NCBI GenBank assembly: GCA_963966275.1
Contig: CAWZYQ010000054.1
Span: 1 to 22,928, forward strand
Origin: UBA10427 sp003500135
Lineage (GTDB): Bacteria > Bacteroidota > Bacteroidia > Cytophagales > Cyclobacteriaceae
Length of the DNA: 22,928 bases
Direction of reading: 5' to 3'
Position numbers and translations under genes: made by a program. How positions within the stretch are numbered: the first letter of the stretch is position 1; every line of letters begins with the position of its first letter. Below the pieces are notes generated by a model. That model had not been told where the DNA came from and searched no databases. It was given only the letters and a program-made list of their open reading frames with translations. Shown piece after piece: positions 17,467-22,928 of this stretch.

Positions 17467-17482
17467 ATATTTGATCAAATAT
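17467..17482. promoter_or_regulatory. Perfect 16-bp palindrome between divergent genes, possible operator
   Basis: ATATTTGATCAAATAT is a perfect dyad in the 124-bp region between the M1 peptidase and the radical SAM gene. Each half ends in an ATTTG-type sequence that resembles a -7 promoter box on its own strand, but no correctly spaced -33 box was found for either. It could bind a dimeric regulator; AT-rich chance is the alternative. Confidence 0.35.
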
Positions 17483-17543
17483 CAATAATTATTGTTATTG
17501 GGGCTTAATCAAACCTTGATATACTTTATCTTTAGGGTTCAAT

Positions 17544-18572
17544 ATGGTCCAACAATCTACCTTCAGCGATACAATAAGATTTTTACGCAAGGGTTCGACT
17601 CAAAAGATCTGGCATGCCCTTTCTTTATTACTCAGCTATTTCTTATCACGGCTTACCCGTAAACCATATCATTTTGGCTTGCCGGTTAGCATGGCAGTTG
17701 AACCTACCACTGCCTGTAACCTGCGTTGTCCGGAGTGCCCCAGCGGTTTAAGATCATTCTCCAGGCCTACGGGCAATATTAAACTACCTTTTTACAAAAC
17801 GCTGATTGACCAGACTCATCGTCACTTGTGGTACCTGACCTTGTATTTCCAGGGTGAGCCGTTTATAAATGGCAACATTTTCGACCTAATACAATATGCC
17901 CACCAAAAAGGTATTTATACGGCTTCCTCTACAAACGGCCACTTCCTGAACGATGAAAATGCAAGGCAAATTGTCCAGTCCGGCCTGGATAGGTTAATGG
18001 TTTCCATAGATGGAACTACCCAGGAAGTGTACGAGGCCTATCGTAAAGAGGGTAACCTGGAAAAAGTATTGGAAGGTACACGGAATTTGGTCAAATGGAA
18101 GAAAAAGCTACAGTCTGAATCCCCTTTTCTGATATTTCAGTTTTTGGTTGTCAAACCCAATGAACATCAAATTGATGAGGTAAGGAGGCTTGCAGATGAA
18201 ATCGGTGTCAATAGGGTCGTATTTAAAACCGCCCAGGTTTATGATTATAAAAATGGCAATCCGTTTATTCCAAACAACCAAAAATATTCCCGGTATGTCC
18301 GGAAACCCGACGGTTCATATCAAATTAAAAACAAACTATTGAATCATTGCTGGAAAATGTGGCATTCCTGCGTTGTGACCTGGGATGGCAGCATTGTGCC
18401 TTGCTGTTTTGACAAAGATGCTTCTCATAAATTGGGAAATCTTCAAAAAAGTTCTTTTAAATCAATTTGGAGAGGTGCAGAATGCAGGCATTTCAGAAAG
18501 AAGCTTTTGAAATCCAGAAAAGAGTTTGACATCTGTCAAAATTGTACCGAGGGAACTAAGATATTTGCCTGA
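17544..18572 (+). CDS. Radical SAM/SPASM domain protein of unknown substrate
   Basis: A 342-residue radical SAM enzyme. After about 45 residues of basic, partly hydrophobic N-terminus comes EPTTACNLRCPEC, with the three [4Fe-4S] ligands Cys58, Cys62 and Cys65 that cleave S-adenosylmethionine. The barrel includes YFQGEPFIN (GGEP-like motif) and SIDGTTQEVYEAYRK. The C-terminal part is a SPASM region with Cys269, Cys276, Cys287/288, Cys314 and a final CQNC (Cys331, Cys334), fit for one or two extra iron-sulfur clusters. SPASM enzymes modify peptides, proteins or small molecules, but no precursor peptide, glycosyltransferase or other partner is next to it. It ends exactly where the convergent small membrane protein gene ends (no gap). 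It is divergent from the M1 peptidase. I do not assign a reaction. Confidence 0.88.
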   Translation: MVQQSTFSDTIRFLRKGSTQKIWHALSLLLSYFLSRLTRKPYHFGLPVSMAVEPTTACNLRCPECPSGLRSFSRPTGNIKLPFYKTLIDQTHRHLWYLTLYFQGEPFINGNIFDLIQYAHQKGIYTASSTNGHFLNDENARQIVQSGLDRLMVSIDGTTQEVYEAYRKEGNLEKVLEGTRNLVKWKKKLQSESPFLIFQFLVVKPNEHQIDEVRRLADEIGVNRVVFKTAQVYDYKNGNPFIPNNQKYSRYVRKPDGSYQIKNKLLNHCWKMWHSCVVTWDGSIVPCCFDKDASHKLGNLQKSSFKSIWRGAECRHFRKKLLKSRKEFDICQNCTEGTKIFA

Positions 18573-18722
18573 TCAGCCAGAGGTTTTTTTATCAATACTT
18601 GTGTTACAGCCACAGTTGGCCCCGCAACTATTACCCGGCTTAAATTGATTATATAACTTCTTCCCGATGTAAATGGCTGCAATTGTAACAACAAGAACAA
18701 TAATCCAGTCTGTTAACGTCAT
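18573..18722 (-). CDS. Small Cys-rich single-pass membrane protein (FeoB-associated-like)
   Basis: A 49-residue protein that starts at the ATG at 18722; the frame is open farther upstream inside the phosphatase gene, but that extension is only a shadow. It has one membrane helix (about 6-22), a KK-containing boundary and a soluble tail with three cysteines at 33, 37 and 39 (CGANCGC). This layout matches FeoB-associated Cys-rich membrane proteins, which usually sit next to the ferrous-iron transporter FeoB. No feoA or feoB is in the window. Its start is one base past the stop of the inositol-monophosphatase-family gene, so it should be the last gene of that operon. Metal or iron-sulfur handling is inference from the cysteines only. 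Confidence 0.6.
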   Translation of the reverse strand: MTLTDWIIVLVVTIAAIYIGKKLYNQFKPGNSCGANCGCNTSIDKKTSG

Positions 18723-18723
18723 T

Positions 18724-19530
18724 TTAATTTTCTTTTTCCTTCCAGTGCTTTTGTATAGTACGTAATAATCCCTCGTGTGTTTTATTAGCAGCAACCAGCC
18801 GTTTTCCAAAAAGAAAATCATTTCTGCCTTCATAGTCGGTAACTACCCCCCCTGCCTGATTCACAATAAGTACACCAGCTGCCACATCCCAGGCATTCAG
18901 GTTATATTCAAAAAATCCTTCGGCACTTCCGGCGGCTACATAGCAAAGATCTGCAGCAGCGCTTCCCAATCTTCTCACTCCATGAGTATTTTGCATCAGA
19001 TCGACAAGAATATTTAAAAATGGCGATGTCCCTTCGAATTTTGTATACGGGAATCCAGTAATGTACAAACCATCGTGATATGAGTCTACCGCAGACACTT
19101 TAATGGGTCGTCCATTGCAATAAGCCGGGGATTCCGAAGTAGCATAATACAATTCATCAGCACTTACAATATAAATTACTCCAATCACCGGATCATTATT
19201 CTTTACCAGGGCAATGCTGACACTATACGGGTGAAAACCATGCATGAAATTGGTTGTGCCGTCGAGCGGATCTATTATCCAGTTATATTCTTCCGCCTGC
19301 TTTGTTGCAGTTCCCTCTTCGGTAATAAACCCAGCTTCCGGAAGTATAATCTTCAATCCATCAACAATGATCTTTTCAGCTTCTTTATCCACATATGACA
19401 CCAGATCATTTTTACCTTTGGCCTCAATGTCTGACGGATCGAAGTGAATACGTTCATTCCGAATGAAATAGCCTGCCTTCAAAGCGATATCTTTAACAGG
19501 GTCTAATAGTTCTGTAATATTAAGGTTCAT
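18724..19530 (-). CDS. Inositol monophosphatase family protein (SuhB-like)
   Basis: A 268-residue Mg-dependent phosphatase of the inositol monophosphatase family. The metal-binding motifs are complete: ITEEG (Glu71), DPLDGT (Asp87, Asp90) and WDVAAG (Asp214). The chain has the usual alpha-beta sandwich and C-terminal AGGVVTDYEG motif. Family members remove phosphate from myo-inositol phosphate, 3'-phosphoadenosine phosphate (CysQ) or fructose bisphosphate, and E. coli SuhB also acts in rRNA transcription. The motif spacing here fits SuhB/IMPase better than CysQ, but this is a judgement. The ATG at 19530 lies inside the end of rsmI (11-base overlap), and the 49-residue membrane protein follows after one base. 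It is therefore translationally linked in the operon. Confidence 0.9.
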   Translation of the reverse strand: MNLNITELLDPVKDIALKAGYFIRNERIHFDPSDIEAKGKNDLVSYVDKEAEKIIVDGLKIILPEAGFITEEGTATKQAEEYNWIIDPLDGTTNFMHGFHPYSVSIALVKNNDPVIGVIYIVSADELYYATSESPAYCNGRPIKVSAVDSYHDGLYITGFPYTKFEGTSPFLNILVDLMQNTHGVRRLGSAAADLCYVAAGSAEGFFEYNLNAWDVAAGVLIVNQAGGVVTDYEGRNDFLFGKRLVAANKTHEGLLRTIQKHWKEKEN

Positions 19531-20224
19531 TTGATTTGTTTTTATTAGGTTTTGCGCTTACGATCAAAACGATTTCACCCTTTACTCCTTTCTCTTCAAA
19601 GTATTTTAAAACTTCCTCAACACTATTGGTGATCGACTCTTCATATATTTTTGTCAGCTCGCGGGAAACAGAAACAATTCGTTCTTTGCCCATGATATCA
19701 CCGATTTGATGAAGCGTTTTCAATAACCGGTATGGTGACTCATAGCAAACTACCGGAACCGGACTTTCCGATATCATTTCCAGTTTTGTTTTTTTGCCTT
19801 TTTTATGCGGTAAAAAGCCCTCGAAAATGAATCTATCGCAAGGTAAACCCGATTTTACAATTGCCGGAACGAAAGCTGTAGCCCCGGGTAAACATTCAAT
19901 CTGTATACCGGATTTGATACATTCGCGTACAATTAAAAAGCCAGGATCAGATATCCCTGGTGTTCCGGCATCAGAAACCAGGGCCATCACTTTACCTTCT
20001 TTCAACTGATCCACAATATGTTGAACCTGCTGGCGCTCATTGTGAATATGATAGCTCTTAAGGTCATTGTTTATGTTGTGATGTTTTAGCAGTACACCCG
20101 TTGTCCTGGTATCTTCCGCTAAAATGGTATCTACCTCATTCAGGATTCTCAGGGCCCTTAAGGTAATGTCTTCAAGATTACCAATTGGAGTGGGAACGAG
20201 ATACAAACGGGTGGCATTTTCCAT
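19520..20224 (-). CDS. rsmI: 16S rRNA (cytidine-1402-2'-O)-methyltransferase
   Basis: Methylates the 2'-hydroxyl of C1402 in 16S rRNA, near the ribosomal P site. The 234 residues show the tetrapyrrole-methylase-like fold with LYLVPTPIGNLEDIT (8-21), AEDTR (36-40), VSDAGTPGISDPG (83-95), LPGATAFVPAIVKSGLP (112-128) and YESPYRLLKTL (161-171), all hallmark RsmI motifs. It is shorter than E. coli RsmI (286) because it lacks most of the C-terminal extension, as is usual in Bacteroidota. It starts 4 bases after the stop of the pterin dehydratase gene and overlaps the start of the phosphatase gene by 11 bases. Confidence 0.95.
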   Translation of the reverse strand: MENATRLYLVPTPIGNLEDITLRALRILNEVDTILAEDTRTTGVLLKHHNINNDLKSYHIHNERQQVQHIVDQLKEGKVMALVSDAGTPGISDPGFLIVRECIKSGIQIECLPGATAFVPAIVKSGLPCDRFIFEGFLPHKKGKKTKLEMISESPVPVVCYESPYRLLKTLHQIGDIMGKERIVSVSRELTKIYEESITNSVEEVLKYFEEKGVKGEIVLIVSAKPNKNKSNEP

Positions 20225-20228
20225 GCCG

Positions 20229-20462
20229 CTAATTTAGCAAGTCCTCGATGGCTTTTGCCAGTTTTCTATCTTTTTCTGTTATTGTATTTCCGGCATCGTG
20301 GGTGGTCAGTTCGATATTTACCTTATTATAAACATTGCTCCAGTTCGGGTGATGTTCCATCTTTTCAGCAATTATGGCTACTCTTGACATAAAGCCAAAT
20401 GCTTCTACGAAATCATCGAATTCTATTGATGCTTTAAGCATGTTGTCTTCTTCTTTCCACAT
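20229..20462 (-). CDS. Pterin-4a-carbinolamine dehydratase (PCD/PhhB family), short form
   Basis: A 77-residue enzyme that dehydrates 4a-hydroxy-tetrahydropterin, the by-product of pterin-dependent hydroxylases; some bacterial members instead help molybdopterin or act as DcoH-type cofactors. The active-site signature EKMEHHPNWSNVYN (33-46) followed by THDAGNTITEKD (54-65) is clear, with His37, His38 and Asp56 in the expected places. It lacks about 20 residues at the N-terminus compared with E. coli-sized homologues, but such short forms are familiar in Bacteroidota, so I do not read it as truncated. No phenylalanine hydroxylase gene is in the window. It lies 31 bases after the DUF4105/Lnb-like gene and 4 bases before rsmI. 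Confidence 0.9.
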   Translation of the reverse strand: MWKEEDNMLKASIEFDDFVEAFGFMSRVAIIAEKMEHHPNWSNVYNKVNIELTTHDAGNTITEKDRKLAKAIEDLLN

Positions 20463-20493
20463 AATTGATTGTTGTTTATGGTTGTAAATAGTT

Positions 20494-21681
20494 TTAAGGT
20501 GTTACAAAAGAAATATAAACCGACCTGAGTAGCATGGTCAGTACTATGGGAACAAAGGCAACATGGAATTGTTGAGGTTGAACAAACCAAAGCATTAAAA
20601 ACAACACTAAAACTAAAGATACTACCTTAAAATACTTCCTGGATGCATTTCTGAATTTTTTAAAAAGTAATAACCAGACCATTGGAAGATGCAAGGGGAA
20701 GGCCCAAATAATATTTAAGTTTCCTTTTGTGGCTATATGGTCTGTAAAAAACCAAAGGAAGACTATTATCAAGCCAGTTATTCCTACTACGGAAAACATT
20801 ATGACATCAATCCACCTACCATTCCATTTTTTCCTAAAACAGTAAAATGTTGCGATAAGTACCAAAATGAAAACAAAACCAAACACACTGATTGGATCAG
20901 TAATTTTGGAGGCTTGATAGGGCCTGGCAGGTGCATCGTAAATTGTTTTGGTACTACTTACAAAATTGACTTTTGAAGCATCGGGAGCGCTGATGGTTGC
21001 TTTCTCAAAAGCCAAATACATATAATCCGGAAGAAACATATATTGTGAGGGATCGGCAATCTGATCGGTAGGCAAACCCAGCGCAATGTCAATGCCAAAA
21101 TCAGACCAGGGCTGATAGATTAAGTATTCATCAATAAGGTCCCTGAAAGTAGCCCCTTCTTTTACGTATTCAAACTGAAAATTTAGTCCGGGCAATTCGT
21201 CAATGAACACATCGCGTATTCTTGTGGCACAATTATCAAAGAAAAAATCATACTTATAATACCTGTTTTCGGGTTGATAGTTCCATAGCAAAAACTGGAA
21301 TATGGCTTGCTTTTGATCCTGTGTTAGGTTCAATACCTGCTCCTTCAGGTCCCTTTTTTCGTACTCATACGACCTCTTAAACCGATCGAATTGTTGGATG
21401 GAAAGCATGTAGAGCAGTTTTCCCCGGGTAAATTTCATATAAAAATTAGGGGTATTAAAATTGAATGTGCCGTAATTAAAAACTAAATCCTGGCTATTTA
21501 CAGTATCCTTTACCCGAATGGCGCTGTGGCCAAAAAGAGAATAGAGCTCTTCACCGGGATCGGCGGTGACGAGGCTTATAACTGCTTGGCCTGAAAGCTG
21601 TTGTTTCTGTGCAACCGCCTGATATGTAGTGACAAGAAATAAAATTGAATATATGGTCAATGCCAAATTTATTGTTCTCAT
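20494..21681 (-). CDS. DUF4105 / Lnb-like membrane protein (putative lipoprotein N-acyltransferase)
   Basis: A 395-residue protein with a signal peptide (1-24, ending AVA before QKQQ), a periplasmic DUF4105 domain (about 30-230) and about five C-terminal membrane helices (roughly 264-282, 292-312, 322-341, 351-367, 371-390). The domain carries GHSAIRV (His52) and DNCATRIRD (Cys151), the conserved His and Cys that suggest a papain/NlpC-like thiol active site. This domain is, to my knowledge, the N-terminal domain of Lnb, the lipoprotein N-acyltransferase described in Bacteroides, which adds the third acyl chain to outer-membrane lipoproteins. That link is from memory and not checked. It appears to head the operon that continues with the pterin dehydratase, rsmI, phosphatase and Cys-rich protein. 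No clear promoter was recognised in the 88 bases upstream. Confidence 0.82.
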   Translation of the reverse strand: MRTINLALTIYSILFLVTTYQAVAQKQQLSGQAVISLVTADPGEELYSLFGHSAIRVKDTVNSQDLVFNYGTFNFNTPNFYMKFTRGKLLYMLSIQQFDRFKRSYEYEKRDLKEQVLNLTQDQKQAIFQFLLWNYQPENRYYKYDFFFDNCATRIRDVFIDELPGLNFQFEYVKEGATFRDLIDEYLIYQPWSDFGIDIALGLPTDQIADPSQYMFLPDYMYLAFEKATISAPDASKVNFVSSTKTIYDAPARPYQASKITDPISVFGFVFILVLIATFYCFRKKWNGRWIDVIMFSVVGITGLIIVFLWFFTDHIATKGNLNIIWAFPLHLPMVWLLLFKKFRNASRKYFKVVSLVLVLFLMLWFVQPQQFHVAFVPIVLTMLLRSVYISFVTP

Positions 21682-21769
21682 AGTATAATAGGGTTGGTCA
21701 TTAAAATCTATTTATGAGTTAAAACGAATTCAGGAAATCAAAATAAATCAGATTGATCGCCTCATAATA

Positions 21770-22531
21770 CTACTGAACGCCTGGTTGGGCAACTAGCAGA
21801 TATTGATATTTCAAAGACTCATTATCAATTTCAACTATTTTATATCCGGCATCAATTAGCTCCTGTTGAACCTCCTTTATTGAAACCGGGCTTATCTCAG
21901 TAGCTGACCTGCCTTCGCTACTTTCTTTATAGTCAACCACGACCAGAAATCCATCCCTTTTAAATTTCTCTCTTAACCTCGTCATATATTCCACCCGATT
22001 GTCAATATAGCTATATACATTCACCATTAATATCCGGTCTGCTTCATTATCATTTAAACCACTATCATCGGTAGTGGTGAGCCTTGTTTCAATTTTGTGG
22101 GGAGTTGTACCGTTTTGCCTGAGTTTCTGATCTTCGATATATTCCAGAAATTGCTCATCAATTTCCACGGCAATGACTTTTTTTGCCCTTCTGGCCAACC
22201 GAAAGGTGAAATACCCGGTTCCTGCACCAATATCAGCCACTGTTTTTCCATCAAGGGGTTCTAGTTTTTCTAAAATAAAACCCGGGTTTTGCCATTCTTC
22301 CCGCTCAGGGTTTTCATATTCTTTGATCAGTTCATCAAAATCACTTACTTTCTCAGAGAGATCTTCTTTGTCTTTTTCGTTACTTCTGCTGGTTGCACTA
22401 TCGGCTACATTTTCTTTTTCTCTAAATGACTGGGTTTGATTGTTCTCTTTATCGCTTCCCGGTTTACATGCATTTAATAAAAAAATGGAAGCAAAAAATG
22501 CATAAAAGAGAATATGTTGAATGGAAACCAA
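21770..22531 (-). CDS. Class I SAM-dependent methyltransferase with a lipoprotein signal
   Basis: A Rossmann-fold methyltransferase domain (about 253 residues from the start used here) with SAM motif I VADIGAGTGYF, the acidic residue at the end of strand 2 (VIAVEID) and a motif IV region RILMVNVYSY. Ahead of it is a hydrophobic stretch ending LLNAC, a good lipobox with Cys22, then a charged linker of about 45 residues rich in Asn, Glu, Ser and Lys. I use the TTG at 22531 because both upstream ATGs (22606, 22615) would overlap the start of the divergent gene at 22605 and give a very long N-terminus. The TTG-started signal has no Lys or Arg, so the start is uncertain. No ATG occurs between the lipobox and the SAM domain. 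The substrate is unknown. Similar secreted-looking methyltransferases occur in other Bacteroidota. Confidence 0.75.
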   Translation of the reverse strand: MVSIQHILFYAFFASIFLLNACKPGSDKENNQTQSFREKENVADSATSRSNEKDKEDLSEKVSDFDELIKEYENPEREEWQNPGFILEKLEPLDGKTVADIGAGTGYFTFRLARRAKKVIAVEIDEQFLEYIEDQKLRQNGTTPHKIETRLTTTDDSGLNDNEADRILMVNVYSYIDNRVEYMTRLREKFKRDGFLVVVDYKESSEGRSATEISPVSIKEVQQELIDAGYKIVEIDNESLKYQYLLVAQPGVQ

Positions 22532-22604
22532 CCTTATAGTAGTTTTATGCGTTTCAATTTTTGTATTATATTGGTAAATAGTATAAAATATATTTTGCCA
22601 CAAC

Positions 22605-22928
22605 ATGAAGCTCAAAAATACATTAAGCCTGGAAGAATATAAATCAATTAAGGAAAGTTATTTTCATATTTATCATTATTTTCTTGATAGGACCCCTCTT
22701 GATAAGGCTCATATCACATGTTTGTTCAAATGGGGCATACAACTCAACGTAAGCGAAGAAGAAATACTTTATATCGATGACAAAAAAAACATAAAGTTCA
22801 TGAAAAAAACCGACAGGCTGGAGCATTTATACAACCTGGTTTTCATGATATTTTTAGATGGTGTGGTAGAAGATGGCTATTACGGATCGATTTATGCCAC
22901 TGATTTCGGTCGGTTAGTGCCAGGTATT
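22605..22928 (+). CDS. Partial small protein, possibly TerB-like, running off the right edge
   Basis: An open frame from the ATG at 22605 continues for 108 codons to the end of the window without a stop. The protein begins MKLKNTLSLEEYKSI, is soluble and mostly helical by eye, with acidic and aromatic residues. The segment LEHLYNLVFMIFLDGVVEDG (about 74-93) resembles the repeated helix-loop with acidic residues of TerB/DjlA-N-type folds (tellurite-resistance-associated family). The match is by pattern only, and I cannot name a function. It is divergent from the methyltransferase, with about 73 AT-rich bases between the starts. Confidence 0.55.
   Translation, partial: MKLKNTLSLEEYKSIKESYFHIYHYFLDRTPLDKAHITCLFKWGIQLNVSEEEILYIDDKKNIKFMKKTDRLEHLYNLVFMIFLDGVVEDGYYGSIYATDFGRLVPGI

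Noticed and set aside
17420..17485. 22-residue N-terminal extension of the M1 peptidase.
   Set aside because: It would bury the lipoprotein signal MKRYFLILISLLFIFGC behind an unrelated segment that runs into the intergenic palindrome; the ATG at 17419 is the sensible start.

Overview
This 22.9 kb window looks like an ordinary, gene-dense stretch of chromosome from a member of the Bacteroidota, most likely a marine or soil Cytophagales-type bacterium. The evidence is direct: one protein ends in a type A and another in a type B secretion signal of the type IX secretion system (T9SS). Succinate dehydrogenase is the three-subunit type with a single five-helix cytochrome b. Start sites lack Shine-Dalgarno sequences, and several upstream regions carry the phylum's TTTG / TAnnTTTG promoter pattern. 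Base composition is moderately AT-rich. Genus and species cannot be told from this alone. No RNA gene, CRISPR array, phage gene or transposase was found.

Layout, left to right. (1) 2-3157, minus: a large secreted family 31 glycoside hydrolase with an Ig-like domain, a PA14 domain and a T9SS tail. (2) 3487-4644, minus: a THUMP-domain rRNA methyltransferase. (3) 4743-8226, minus: the sdhC-sdhA-sdhB operon with a hairpin terminator and a good promoter. (4) 8454-11318, plus: a 954-residue cell-surface protein with a gliding-motility-type (T9SS type B) C-terminus, divergent from sdh. (5) 11458-12388, plus: fabD with its own promoter and terminator. (6) 12442-12620: a 179-bp imperfect palindrome that resembles a MITE or dispersed intergenic repeat. 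(7) 12750-15536, plus: cstA followed at once by an FAD oxidoreductase of the geranylgeranyl-reductase type. (8) 15539-17419, minus: an M1 aminopeptidase lipoprotein. (9) 17544-18572, plus: a radical SAM/SPASM protein. (10) 18573-21681, minus: a compact run of five genes in the order DUF4105/Lnb-like acyltransferase, pterin carbinolamine dehydratase, rsmI, inositol-monophosphatase-family enzyme, and a 49-residue Cys-rich membrane protein. (11) 21770-22531, minus: a methyltransferase with a lipoprotein signal. (12) 22605 to the right edge, plus: the start of a small TerB-like protein.

Most genes are housekeeping: respiration and TCA cycle (sdh), fatty-acid initiation (fabD), ribosome modification (rsmI and the THUMP enzyme), envelope lipoprotein maturation (Lnb-like) and nutrient uptake (CstA). 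The two T9SS substrates and the aminopeptidase lipoprotein point to a lifestyle of degrading external polymers and peptides. No single new multi-gene system is evident. The items most worth a second look are the palindromic element between fabD and cstA, the methyltransferase that appears to be exported, and the perfect 16-bp palindrome at 17467-17482.
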